48,287 nt of DNA, taken from assembly GCA_964621615.1 (NCBI GenBank), contig CAZUMW010000035.1, forward strand, positions 1-48,287, read 5' to 3'. The stretch's first letter is position 1; each line of letters opens with the position of its first letter. The position numbers and the translations under genes are program-made. The stretch comes from CAZUMW01 sp964621615. GTDB taxonomy: Bacteria; Desulfobacterota; WTBG01; CAIYCZ01; CAIRTM01. Under the pieces are notes generated by a model. It had not been told where the DNA came from and made no database searches. It saw only the letters and a program-made list of their open reading frames with translations. Shown here one piece after another: positions 22,929 through 31,504 of this stretch.

Positions 22929-25031
22929 TTAAAACAGCGCTTCGGTTGTAATCCTCAGCGGGCCCCAGAAAAAACTTTCCCCTGAAGCGCTCACGCACTC
23001 AATCCGGTAAAAATAATCCTTTCCGCACAGAAGACTCGCATCCGTATAGGAGTAGGTGTGATCATCGTCCGGTTCGATCGGTGATGCGTTTCTTTGCCTG
23101 TAGGGCAGCCGCAGCGTCTCGCTGCTTGATCGCCAAATGTTGAAGCCGCTCACCGCTGTTTCGTTATCCGTTGCCCAGGAAAGGGTGACCGCTGTTTTCC
23201 GGGCCTCTGCAGTAAAATACGTAACGGCTGCAGGGGGCGTGTAGCTCTTCAGCCTGAAAATGGTGCCGCCGCGGCCTCCCTCCTGCACATCGCCGGGGTA
23301 CCGGTTGAATATATTAGAGCCCGCAACATACAGCGTGCCCTCGGCAGCACAAAAAGATTCGAACGCAACAATCGCACCGTCACCGAACCCGTTTCCCGTC
23401 ACACGCGTCCACATCAGCTGATCGGGCGGCCCTGTCGCGCGCCAGATATCTGCACCGTCAAAGATTTTTTTAAGCGGTAGAGACGGGGAGGTATTGTTGG
23501 CTATGGTCCCGACATAAAGCGATTCATCAAATACATATACATGCGGGACAATATTTGCGCCGTACCCGAGGACCCCGGCACGGCCGTCAAATCCGAACGG
23601 CATATCCGAATCTCCGCCGACAAGGTATTCCCAGGCGCCGTCCTGAGATGAGCCGGATGCCGAGCACATCATTCTGCCGCCCTTTATGCGGGCTATGCCT
23701 GCAATAAGATGCCCCTCGTACTCAGCCCACGACCATGCCTGAAAGTTGGAATCAAAAAACGAGCCGGCATCTCCGAATCCGTTTTCATTAGTGCCGGCGT
23801 CGTCTTCATCAACAAAATTATCTACAATAAAGTTCCACTGCTGACCGTCCAAGCGCAGCACCCGCGCACCGCGGCCGTTACAGCCGCTCGAGCCGGTTCC
23901 CCCGACATACAGCGTTTCCGTACCGCCGACGCTGCTCTTGCCGAAATGCGTTGCGCTCGAGCACACCGGGCTGCCGTTCCTGTCCTCCAGGCCGTCTATA
24001 AGGCAGGTGCCGGTCGCCCTGCCTTCGGGGTCATAGCCGTGATAGAGCCCGAAAGAGGGCTCAGTCATCTGCTGGAAGGTAAGGCCGTCTTCGGTGCTCC
24101 AGATAGTTGTTCCCTCCTCATAGTTGTGGGCAATGGATACGTACAGCACACCGTCCATCACCTCAAGATCGGTTACCGCCTTATTCCACAGCCTGCCGAA
24201 ACCGTTTTCATCCGGGCCGATCCCGATGGCATAGCGGTCACGTTCTGCAACCGCCCCGCAGGCAAGCTCCGGATGGGACGGGTCCGGGACTATGGTGCTG
24301 CAGACGGTAAACTCCGTGTCTGTGCCCTTGTCCCCGGTGTTTGCCTCTTCGTTTTGCTGTATGATCAGCGACTCGCCGGTATTGTCAACTATAGAAAACA
24401 CGCGGCCCGTGCCGCTGCCGGATGTTATGCGCAGCACGCCGCCCGCCCACTGACCCGGCACCCAGCTTTTTGATGCATCGGTAATTGTTGCGGTCGTATC
24501 ACCGTCGTCGGCATCGCAGCCTGAAAGGGCCGATATGGTCCCGGCTTCATCAGCGTCAACCCGGTTTGAGACAACGGGCTCCCAGGCTTGCCCGTCATAG
24601 CGCCATATTTGCAGCCCAACCGACTTGTACAGATAGGCCCCTTCATACCCGGAGGAAACGCCGATATATAAGTGATCTTTAAACTCGATCATATCGGCAA
24701 AATAGCTGTTCATAAACTCATGCAGGCTGCTGTTATCAGTGAAACCGGACACGCTCACCTGCACCCATGCACTCCCTTCAGTTCGCCACAATTCAAAGCC
24801 TGTTTTATCATTTCGTGTCAGTGCGTACAGGCTTCCCTGAAACGGACACAGTGCGGTGACTGAAACATTGCTTTCATTTCCGAATCCCGGTTCGTTAACC
24901 CGCTCCCACACCGAGCCGTCTTCGGCAGCAATGGCTTCCAGAGCTTCGGCGGATGCGGCCGCGCTCCCGGGCAGGCTTGCGCACAACACCGCCGCCAGCG
25001 TCAGAATAGCTGCTCTCGCTTTATAATCCAT
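22929..25031 (-). CDS. Secreted beta-propeller-like protein with C-terminal fibronectin type III domain
   Basis: About 700 residues. Signal peptide MDYKARAAILTLAAVLCASLPGSAAASA, then repeated blades of the type GFGNESNVSVTALCPFQGSLYALTRN...ELWRTEG and GFGRLWNKAVTDLEVMDGVLYVSIAHN, about six to seven in all. A C-terminal FnIII-like domain (about 600-700) begins PPAAVTYFTAEARKTAVTLSWATDNETAVSGFNIWRS. GGGGGG-type Shine-Dalgarno lies before the ATG at 25031; the longer upstream ATG would overlap the predicted -35. The stop is eight bases from the convergent FAD gene. Ligand unknown; probably periplasmic or surface. Confidence 0.82.
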   Translation of the reverse strand: MDYKARAAILTLAAVLCASLPGSAAASAEALEAIAAEDGSVWERVNEPGFGNESNVSVTALCPFQGSLYALTRNDKTGFELWRTEGSAWVQVSVSGFTDNSSLHEFMNSYFADMIEFKDHLYIGVSSGYEGAYLYKSVGLQIWRYDGQAWEPVVSNRVDADEAGTISALSGCDADDGDTTATITDASKSWVPGQWAGGVLRITSGSGTGRVFSIVDNTGESLIIQQNEEANTGDKGTDTEFTVCSTIVPDPSHPELACGAVAERDRYAIGIGPDENGFGRLWNKAVTDLEVMDGVLYVSIAHNYEEGTTIWSTEDGLTFQQMTEPSFGLYHGYDPEGRATGTCLIDGLEDRNGSPVCSSATHFGKSSVGGTETLYVGGTGSSGCNGRGARVLRLDGQQWNFIVDNFVDEDDAGTNENGFGDAGSFFDSNFQAWSWAEYEGHLIAGIARIKGGRMMCSASGSSQDGAWEYLVGGDSDMPFGFDGRAGVLGYGANIVPHVYVFDESLYVGTIANNTSPSLPLKKIFDGADIWRATGPPDQLMWTRVTGNGFGDGAIVAFESFCAAEGTLYVAGSNIFNRYPGDVQEGGRGGTIFRLKSYTPPAAVTYFTAEARKTAVTLSWATDNETAVSGFNIWRSSSETLRLPYRQRNASPIEPDDDHTYSYTDASLLCGKDYFYRIECVSASGESFFWGPLRITTEALF

Positions 25032-25074
25032 TGCCCCCCTTTCGCAGGATAATTCAAATAACAAACTATTAGTA

Positions 25075-25103
25075 AGTATAAACCAATAATGCGTGCAATC
25101 CAA
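25075..25103 (-). promoter_or_regulatory. Promoter of the beta-propeller gene
   Basis: On the minus strand -35 TTGGAT (25103-25098), a 17-base spacer, -10 TATACT (25080-25075). It predicts transcription from about 25068 and a leader of about 37 bases to the ATG at 25031. Confidence 0.5.
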
Positions 25104-25139
25104 GTGTTGTTTTTTTCTTTTTTAAACGAAAAGCTTATA

Positions 25140-25217
25140 AAATATTTTTGGTTTTGAGGGGTTCGACCTATCCGAAATATTCAGTTTTCAGCCCTCAATG
25201 TGAATTGCGACACAGCC
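25140..25217. repeat. Relic of the MITE-like element
   Basis: These 78 bases match 8851-8928 at 71 positions with no gaps and end in the same AATTGCGACACAGCC. The left half with the opposite inverted repeat is missing. The internal inverted pair TTTTGAGGG / CCCTCAA is kept. Confidence 0.75.
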
Positions 25218-25484
25218 ACCAGGCCGGGGTATGGAAAACCGTATCTGTATTCTGATTAAACAGTTTCCACGATTTTCAAAAACAGTCGTTGCCGCTTCTG
25301 CATTTCATATAACCCCTGTCATTGCTGACTATCCGCATTTTTGACTCGTATTTTTGGGGGAATGTTCCTGATACAAAGACCCTTGCGCCGCCTTTGTTTT
25401 CTCGATAAACTAAGATATATGTATACATAAAGCTTTTTTAGTGCACAGATTCTGTTACCCTTTTTGTAGACGGACATTTAATTA

Positions 25485-25515
25485 TTGACACTATTTATAA
25501 CCCGTTTATAGTGTC
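25485..25515 (+). promoter_or_regulatory. Promoter overlapped by a perfect inverted repeat
   Basis: -35 TTGACA (25485-25490), a 16-base spacer and TATAGT (25507-25512) are seen. The arms GACACTAT (25487-25494) and ATAGTGTC (25508-25515) form an exact inverted repeat that overlaps both boxes, as an operator would. The start codon is about 80 bases further on. Confidence 0.5.
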
Positions 25516-25593
25516 TCAAGTATCAGGTTTCGGCTGTGCAGTCCGGCAGGACTTCTCTAATTAATACACATAACATACATATGGAGAGAATCT

Positions 25594-26307
25594 GTGAAAA
25601 CGGTATATGTTTCTGTATTAATATCAGCTTTTACTCTTTTTACAGCATGCGGTGACCGCACCACCGCACAGGTCGGCGAACACGCAGGCACTGTTGTTGA
25701 AGCCATGGACGCCGCCGGTTACACCTACGCGCTTATTGATACCGGCACGGAAAAAATCTGGGCGGCAGGGCCGCAGTGTGCCGTCAGCCCCGGCGATGCG
25801 GTTCCCGTCCCGCACGGCATGGTTATGGAAAACTTTACCAGCAAAACGCTCGGGCGGACGTTTGAAAAAATTCATTTTGTCCAAAGCATAACCGGCAGCA
25901 AACAGCCGCAGGACGTATGCAGCTTCAAGCAGAAGCCGGCACAGGACGGCAGCTCGCGAACCGAAGCTCCCGCCGCCCCGCCTGAAGCGGTTGCCGGTAT
26001 TAAAAAGCCTGAAGGCGGATACGCTGTTGCCGACATCTACGCCAAAAAAAATACTCTCGCCGGCAAAACGGTCACCCTGCGCGGCACAGTGGTGAAATAC
26101 AATGCTGCGATCATGGGGAAAAACTGGCTGCATGTGCAGGACGGTACCGGCCGGCAGGGCGCACATGATATTACGGTTACCACTACTGATACCGCACAGG
26201 TCGGCGACACGGTTCTGGTGAAGGGGACCGTTGCTGCTGATAAAGATTTCGGGTACGGTTACCGGTATGAAGTACTCATCGACAATGCAACAATACTGGG
26301 CCAGTAA
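25594..26307 (+). CDS. Lipoprotein with two OB-fold-like domains (NrfJ-like)
   Basis: This 237-residue protein starts at a GTG with GGAGAG before it. The signal ends in the lipobox LFTAC (Cys19). The first domain (about 28-105) reads HAGTVVEAMDAAGYTYALIDTGTEKIWAAGP; the second (about 145-237) reads YAKKNTLAGKTVTLRGTVVKYNAAIMGKNWLHVQDGTG and ends in a DTVLVKGTV strand. Both have the pattern of small OB folds seen in NrfJ-related and DUF4920-like periplasmic proteins. A Pro/Ala-rich linker separates them. A palindromic promoter precedes it. No cytochrome genes are near. Role unknown. Confidence 0.75.
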   Translation: MKTVYVSVLISAFTLFTACGDRTTAQVGEHAGTVVEAMDAAGYTYALIDTGTEKIWAAGPQCAVSPGDAVPVPHGMVMENFTSKTLGRTFEKIHFVQSITGSKQPQDVCSFKQKPAQDGSSRTEAPAAPPEAVAGIKKPEGGYAVADIYAKKNTLAGKTVTLRGTVVKYNAAIMGKNWLHVQDGTGRQGAHDITVTTTDTAQVGDTVLVKGTVAADKDFGYGYRYEVLIDNATILGQ

Positions 26308-26334
26308 TTTTCGTCATTGCCGAGTGTGCTTCCG

Positions 26335-26760
26335 ATGAAAGCTAACCCGTCTGAGCCGCTGAACACCTACACCTATCTCCTGCCCGGCGACTGGACCGTC
26401 CGTGCAGGTAAAACCGACCGGGATAACGACCTTTTGAGCATAAAGCACGCCCGGCCTCATGACTGGTGGTTTCATGTGCGCGGCATGCCCGGCAGCCATG
26501 TGCTGCTTCAGTCGAAAGAAACCGGCGAGGAGCCGCCGTCCGGTGTCCTTAAAGCGGCAGCGGCAATTGCCGCATATCACAGCAAAGCCCGGAGCGGCGG
26601 CACAGTGGCTGTTTCCTGCACCAAAGCTGCAAATGTCACAAAGCCCAGGGGGGCGCCCTGCGGGACGGTGTCTATCCGCAGAGAGCGGGTTTTGAAAGTC
26701 AGGCCGGCCCTGCCGGACAGCGCTCAATTGCCGGAGCAAGATACTGATATGATGGGATGA
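26335..26760 (+). CDS. Stand-alone NFACT-R (DUF814) domain protein
   Basis: About 141 residues consisting of only the NFACT-R domain: DNDLLSIKHARPHDWWFHVRGMPGSHVLL, then HSKARSGGTVAVSCTKAANVTKPRGAPCGTVSIRRERVLKV. In full-length RqcH/Fbp proteins this domain binds RNA in ribosome-associated quality control. Single-domain forms are known in bacteria and are less well understood. An alternative TTG start at 26317 adds six residues; neither has a good Shine-Dalgarno. Its stop overlaps the upstream-frame region of the hydrolase gene, and the hydrolase's RBS follows at once, so the two may be co-transcribed. Confidence 0.8.
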   Translation: MKANPSEPLNTYTYLLPGDWTVRAGKTDRDNDLLSIKHARPHDWWFHVRGMPGSHVLLQSKETGEEPPSGVLKAAAAIAAYHSKARSGGTVAVSCTKAANVTKPRGAPCGTVSIRRERVLKVRPALPDSAQLPEQDTDMMG

Positions 26761-26786
26761 TTCTTTCAAAAAAAGGAGGAGGGGCC

Positions 26787-28007
26787 ATGGGTTTCAGAAA
26801 CATATCGGCAGTGCTTGTTCTGTGTTGTGCATGTGTATTCGCCGGTGCATCAGATGCCCGCGCGGTAAGCACATACGTTGAAGATGGGCCGTATTTTGTC
26901 AGGGCGCGGTATGTAACCATCCCGCTTCGCACCGATCTTAACTGGTTTCTGTTTAACCGCAATCAGGTCGGCATGCTGCGGTATCCGGCCAAAATATATT
27001 ATCCGGCTAAAGACGATGTAAAGCGGGAGGAGGGGCAGCCCTCAATTTATTTCCCACCCGACACCTCCGGCGCACCCTATCCGGCGCTTATTTTCGTCCA
27101 GGGAGCCAACACCCCGATAGAAACATACTCATGGCTCATGGAGCACATCGCCGGCTACGGCTATATCGTTATCGGCGTCACCGAGTTTATGGTCTCATCG
27201 GGAAACATGGAAGGCCAGTATCAGAATCTTTTCCCGTTCGGCATCGCCGACCCCGAAACCTGGCTTTCCAGCATGACCATAGCCGATGCCGTATCCTATC
27301 TCGAATCGATCAATCAAAGCAAGCGGGATCCGCTGCCCTCAATGATAAAGGGCCTTCCGGACCGATGGGTTGTGCGCAATCCCCGAAACCCGGACAACAA
27401 TACAAGGCAAAGCCTTTTTCACGGAATGGTGGACACTGAAAACATTATTCTGGCCGGACATTCCTTTGGCGGGTTTTTGGCTCTCATGTCGTCAAACACC
27501 CGCATCACCAAACCCCCGCGCCCAGGCGTGCTGCCCAAAACCGGCTTTGCCGATAACGTGAAGGGCTGCATATTGTACGGCGTCCATACTTTTGCCGAAA
27601 GCGGAACCGGCTATCCTTCTGCCATAAATGTTCCGCTTCTCGATATCGGCGGCGAAAAGGACGGGGTTGCATCAGGGGCGCTGCCCGACGACCCCGACGC
27701 AAGCGGTTATGACAGAATAAAGTATACGTTTGAGAATTACATCCCCGCTTCAGACGATAATTCCCGGCATTTGCTGATTATTAAAGGGGCAAACCACCTT
27801 TCAATTGCTGCGGGCCCCGACCCGACAGTAGACAGGTCCTTCTGGGATCAGAAAGAGGGCATAATCAGCCGCATTGTTGCACACGACATAATAAAGGAAA
27901 AAACAACGGCATTTCTTGAGTACTACATCCGGGGAGAGGCCTCGGCAAAAACCGTTCTGGATGCCGCAGCGGAGGATCCCTATATTCTTGAATATACGAC
28001 CAGGTAA
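26787..28007 (+). CDS. Secreted alpha/beta hydrolase (esterase/PAF-acetylhydrolase-like)
   Basis: About 406 residues. Start chosen at 26787 because AAAGGAGGAGGGG lies directly before it. Signal peptide MGFRNISAVLVLCCACVFAGASDA. The nucleophile elbow is GHSFGG (in ILAGHSFGGFLALMSS), preceded by the oxyanion-strand region YPALIFVQGANTPIETYSW. The catalytic His is probably in IKGANHLSIA, and an Asp/Glu lies in DIGGEKDGVASG. The fold resembles dienelactone or PAF-acetylhydrolase-type esterases. Substrate unknown; the neighbourhood suggests an extracytoplasmic role. Confidence 0.82.
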   Translation: MGFRNISAVLVLCCACVFAGASDARAVSTYVEDGPYFVRARYVTIPLRTDLNWFLFNRNQVGMLRYPAKIYYPAKDDVKREEGQPSIYFPPDTSGAPYPALIFVQGANTPIETYSWLMEHIAGYGYIVIGVTEFMVSSGNMEGQYQNLFPFGIADPETWLSSMTIADAVSYLESINQSKRDPLPSMIKGLPDRWVVRNPRNPDNNTRQSLFHGMVDTENIILAGHSFGGFLALMSSNTRITKPPRPGVLPKTGFADNVKGCILYGVHTFAESGTGYPSAINVPLLDIGGEKDGVASGALPDDPDASGYDRIKYTFENYIPASDDNSRHLLIIKGANHLSIAAGPDPTVDRSFWDQKEGIISRIVAHDIIKEKTTAFLEYYIRGEASAKTVLDAAAEDPYILEYTTR

Positions 28008-28012
28008 GCCTG

Positions 28013-28164
28013 ACCCGGACAAGCCGGAAGAGATCGGTTTTTTTACCAGCCGGCCAACCCGTTGTCGTAATCGATGCAGCAATGATCAGCGGGGCAAATA
28101 CGATTACGACAACGATTGCGTTCAGCACTGACTTTTTTGCCACTGAAATAAAAAAACAACTTCT
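28013..28164. repeat. Copy B of the 150-bp dispersed repeat with inverted loop
   Basis: Perfect 14-bp arms CGTTGTCGTAATCG (28060-28073) and CGATTACGACAACG (28101-28114) surround a 24-base loop at 28075-28098. Flanks are in the same orientation as copy A (19475-19625), but the loop is reversed. It ends 23 bases before the ATG of the beta-helix gene. Confidence 0.85.
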
Positions 28165-28187
28165 ACATGACCACAAAGGAGCAGACA

Positions 28188-29264
28188 ATGGGAATGTACC
28201 GATCGGCTTTTGTTTTTTTGTTCCTGCTGTCGACCGCTTTTACCATTTTTACCGCACCCCGCGCAGCCGTCCTCACGGTCGGGAGCGGACAGGACTATCA
28301 AACCATACAGGCGGCAATCGATGCCGCGCTGCCCGAAGGAGATGAAATAATCGTTCGGCCCGGCACCTACCGGGAAAATATCGATTTCAGGGGCAAAAAC
28401 ATACTGCTCAAAAGCAGCAGCGGTCCCGAACAAACCATCATTGACGGCGGCGGCTCAGCAAGCGCGATAACCGTTCGATACGGTGAGCACGGGCAGGCCG
28501 GCATAGAGGGTTTTACCATAACCAACGGCATTGGCACTAAAGTGGAAGAGCTTGAATACGGCTTCGGCGGCGGCATTCTGTGTATCGGCAGCTCGCCGCT
28601 GATATACAATAATATTATCGAAAACAACCGGGCTGACAACGCAACCGGCCTTTACGGGCTCGGCGGCGGCATCTGCGCATACGAGGGCGCCGCCCCGGTT
28701 ATTGACAGCAATATTATCCGCTCAAACAGCGCAGAGCTCGGCGGTGCGATTTTTATTCAAAGTAAAACCACAGAAAGCCGGGAAACGGCTGCCGCACAGC
28801 CTGAAGTGAAAAACAATCTGATGTACGGCAACAGCGCAATGAAAGGAGCGGCACTGTTTATTCATGGCATTTCATCCCCTGCTGTCATAAACAACACCAT
28901 CGCCGACAACAGCGCACAGGCGGAAGGGGGCGGCATCTGGATCGACCGGACACATTCCAGCCCCTTGATTGTTAACACCCTTCTGTGGGGCAACGGTGAT
29001 GAGCTGTTCGGCTCTAGAGAGAGCATGATTCTGTACTGCAACACTGAAGACGGTGACTATGCAGGCCAAAGCGGCAATATCTCCGCTGACCCCCGTATGG
29101 ATAGCACCTATCACCTTAACGTTGGATCCCCCTGTATCGATGCCGGCTCAGACGATAATGCGTCTTCTCAGGACATCGATGGAGATTTTCGTCCTGCGGA
29201 CGGAAATAATGACGGTCAGGCAGCGGTAGACATCGGCGCCGATGAGTATACCCCGAAGCCATGA
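28188..29264 (+). CDS. Secreted right-handed parallel beta-helix protein
   Basis: About 358 residues. AAAGGAG seven bases before the ATG at 28188 decides the start. Signal peptide MGMYRSAFVFLFLLSTAFTIFT, then the entry motif VGSGQDYQTIQAAIDAALPEGDEIIVRPGTYRENI of pectate-lyase-like helices, NosD-type coils (PLIYNNIIENNRADNA, PVIDSNIIRSNSAELGGAIF, PAVINNTIADNSAQAEGGGIW), and a C-terminal DIDGDFRPADGNNDG...VDIGADEY end typical of secreted choice-of-anchor proteins. Probably a polysaccharide-binding or degrading protein; no catalytic residues were assigned. Confidence 0.85.
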   Translation: MGMYRSAFVFLFLLSTAFTIFTAPRAAVLTVGSGQDYQTIQAAIDAALPEGDEIIVRPGTYRENIDFRGKNILLKSSSGPEQTIIDGGGSASAITVRYGEHGQAGIEGFTITNGIGTKVEELEYGFGGGILCIGSSPLIYNNIIENNRADNATGLYGLGGGICAYEGAAPVIDSNIIRSNSAELGGAIFIQSKTTESRETAAAQPEVKNNLMYGNSAMKGAALFIHGISSPAVINNTIADNSAQAEGGGIWIDRTHSSPLIVNTLLWGNGDELFGSRESMILYCNTEDGDYAGQSGNISADPRMDSTYHLNVGSPCIDAGSDDNASSQDIDGDFRPADGNNDGQAAVDIGADEYTPKP

Positions 29265-29600
29265 ACAGTAGTATCCCGCCCGTTCTCCGGATAGTTGGCC
29301 TTGCCTTCAGCTCCCGTGCCGTCCCCCGTTGCCCTCATGGATCATCATGCCGCCATTGCCAGCAAGCCGCTTAACGCTGAAGTGCCCTGTGCACGCATTA
29401 AAGCTCTGCTCGGGCTGCGGGACCTCGTACAAAGCCGCTGCATGCTGCTGTGAAACATTGCCCGTGCCGGCACCTCCCACAAAAAAATGCACTCTGCAGA
29501 CACTATTGTTCAACAGGCCAGCCCTTGAACACATGGCAGCATGCTATCCACCGGATTTTTAAGCAGCGCAGTAAAAGATCCGCGCATCATGGGAAGTGCA
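29265..29600. other. Gene-poor gap between the beta-helix gene and hldD
   Basis: Two short overlapping frames on opposite strands exist (about 75 codons each). The plus frame contains a Cys-rich KCPVHALKLCSGCG, but neither has a Shine-Dalgarno or family pattern. The region may be the decayed end of a former gene. Nothing here is supported as a gene. Confidence 0.4.
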
Positions 29601-30581
29601 TTATACCTGAGAAAGATACAGACAGCCGGGCAGCAGATAATCGCGCACATATCGGGCGACATTATCTGCAAACCGGTCTTCAGAGGGCGGATACCCGGCT
29701 TTGCGAAGACGGGTCATATCGGCCTGCGTATAGTACTGGTAGCGGCCCTGAAGCTCGGCGGGCATGGAAAAATACTCAATAACCGGATCCTTTCCCAGGC
29801 CCTCAAAAAGCGCTCGGGCCAGCTCGTTAAAGCTGTGGGCACGGCCGGTTCCGGCATTAAAAATACCGTTTGCCCGGTAATTCTTCAGTGCGTAGAGAGT
29901 TATGTCGGCGGCTTCGTCGATGTAGATAAAATCCCTTTTTTGTTCGCCGTGAGGTATATCTGAACGGTGTGATTCAAAAAGCCTGACCGTCCCCTCCTGC
30001 CGGGCATGGGGAAAAGACCGGTATACAACGCTGGCCATAGCGCCTTTGTGATACTCATTCGGACCGAAAACGTTAAAATAGCGAAGCCCCGCCACAGTGT
30101 CCTGCAAACCGTTTTCAATCACCCACATATCAAACAGCCATTTAGAAAAACCGTAACTGTTAAGCGGCCGCAGCGCAGGGGTAAGCTCGTCCGAATCGGA
30201 AAACCCCCGGCTGCCGTCACCGTACACGGCAGCAGAGGATGCATACACAAAGCGCACATCATGCTCAAGGGCCCACAGGCACAGCCTTATTGAGTAGTCA
30301 GTGTTGTTGGCAGCCAGATAATCGGCATCCGCTTCGGTGGTGTCGGAGCATGCGCCCAGATGTACAACGCCGGTTATATCGCGGGCGTGGGGCACTTCCT
30401 GAAGAAAAGCAAAAAGCTCATCAGTATGGACAAACCGCTGAAATCGAAGGCCAAGGATATTTTTCCATTTTTGTGTTTTCTTAAACCGGTCACACAAAAT
30501 GAGATCTGATCTGCCCTGCCGGTTAAGCGCACAGGCAACAGCGCTCCCGATAAAGCCCGCCGCCCCGGTAATAAGTATCAT
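29601..30581 (-). CDS. hldD: ADP-L-glycero-D-manno-heptose 6-epimerase
   Basis: This 326-residue extended SDR enzyme epimerises ADP-heptose for the LPS inner core. N-terminal ILITGAAGFIGSAVA binds NADP. HLGACSDTTEADADYLAANN is the HldD-type loop, SSAAVYGDG carries the catalytic Ser, and SYGFSKWLFD carries the Tyr-x3-Lys pair. QKRDFIYIDEAA and the C-terminal RYQYYTQADMTRLRKAGYPP are typical of this enzyme. GGAAAGGAAA precedes the ATG. It implies heptose-containing LPS and hence a Gram-negative host. Partner genes hldA or hldE are not in view. Confidence 0.95.
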   Translation of the reverse strand: MILITGAAGFIGSAVACALNRQGRSDLILCDRFKKTQKWKNILGLRFQRFVHTDELFAFLQEVPHARDITGVVHLGACSDTTEADADYLAANNTDYSIRLCLWALEHDVRFVYASSAAVYGDGSRGFSDSDELTPALRPLNSYGFSKWLFDMWVIENGLQDTVAGLRYFNVFGPNEYHKGAMASVVYRSFPHARQEGTVRLFESHRSDIPHGEQKRDFIYIDEAADITLYALKNYRANGIFNAGTGRAHSFNELARALFEGLGKDPVIEYFSMPAELQGRYQYYTQADMTRLRKAGYPPSEDRFADNVARYVRDYLLPGCLYLSQV

Positions 30582-30696
30582 AATGCCGTTTCCTTTCCGT
30601 CAGTATGTACATAAATATAACGAGCCCATTGGTATCACGCAAAATCAGCACAGCCGCACCGGATGTTAACCGGGTGCAGAGGTAACCATTTACCAT

Positions 30697-31497
30697 TTAG
30701 CCGCTCGCCGGCTCTGAGCTGTTCCACACAAGCGCAGCAACGAACCCCGCTATCAGCGACAGGCACTCAGCTGGCTTTTCCTGCATGAGCATGTGACCGG
30801 CTCCCTCGACGAGCGCGAGCTGGGCACGGGGAAGCCTGCCGCACAGATCGCGTGACAGGTCCGGCGGCGTGAGCGCATCGTCGCTGCCGCACAGAACCAG
30901 CGCCGGCGCTGAGAGCGAGGCTGCAGGCGCTGTACCGTCAAAACCGGCACAGGCACACAGATCCCGGCATAATGTCTCCTGACCGTTGCGATACAGCATA
31001 TCGCAGCCCTGCGTGATCAAAGCATCAGGTGCTGATGCGCCGTAGGCGCTGGCACAGGAATGGCGGACCGCGCCGGCAAAATCCCGCGACAGCACATCCA
31101 TATACCCCTCAGGCACCGGCAGCTGCGCACCCGTGCTCATGCACACCAGACCGCACGCGCTGTCAGGAAAATCAGAAGCGCATCTTATCGCGACCGCACC
31201 GCCCAGCGAGTGGCCCGCAAGAACACAGGGGCCCAGCCCGAGCGTTTCGATAAAGCGGCCAAGCCACTGCGCGGCATCGCCGACACTGTCAAACGCAGGG
31301 CCGGGCGAGCCCCCGTGCCCGGGCAAATCAACACAGACAGCCCGGCCTGTCCATACGGGTGCCCGTGCAAACATTCGTTTCCATACCGTGCTGTCTCCTC
31401 CGGACCCGTGAACAAACAAAACAGCAGGGCCCTTATCGGCAGAACCGTACAAAACACTATAGCTGCAGGGCCTGGTGTCTACGGTAACCTGTTTCAT
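30697..31497 (-). CDS. Cytoplasmic alpha/beta hydrolase
   Basis: About 266 residues beginning MKQVTVDTRPCSYSVLYG. HGSGGDSTVWKRMF forms the oxyanion region, LAGHSLGGAVAIR holds the nucleophile Ser, LCGSDDALTPP the acid, and VEGAGHMLMQEKP the His: a complete triad. It looks like a lipase or esterase-like cofactor hydrolase without signal. I place the start at 31497: a TTGACA-17-TATAAG promoter (31533-31505) lies inside any longer frame, so an upstream ATG at 31557 would not be transcribed from it. The predicted transcript would then have almost no leader. Function unknown. Confidence 0.82.
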   Translation of the reverse strand: MKQVTVDTRPCSYSVLYGSADKGPAVLFVHGSGGDSTVWKRMFARAPVWTGRAVCVDLPGHGGSPGPAFDSVGDAAQWLGRFIETLGLGPCVLAGHSLGGAVAIRCASDFPDSACGLVCMSTGAQLPVPEGYMDVLSRDFAGAVRHSCASAYGASAPDALITQGCDMLYRNGQETLCRDLCACAGFDGTAPAASLSAPALVLCGSDDALTPPDLSRDLCGRLPRAQLALVEGAGHMLMQEKPAECLSLIAGFVAALVWNSSEPASG

Positions 31498-31504
31498 CGG
31501 TATT

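Larger units (their letters stand above)
25032..25593. other. Gene-free region with two divergent promoters and a repeat relic
   Basis: No protein-coding frame is supported. It holds the promoter of the beta-propeller gene (25075-25103, minus), the 78-base relic of the MITE-like element (25140-25217), about 260 bases of AT-rich sequence without features I can name, and the palindromic promoter of the lipoprotein gene (25485-25515, plus). Confidence 0.6.

Noticed and set aside
29307..29562. Small Cys-containing proteins on either strand before hldD
   Set aside because: No Shine-Dalgarno, no family pattern, and the two frames overlap each other; probably decayed sequence.
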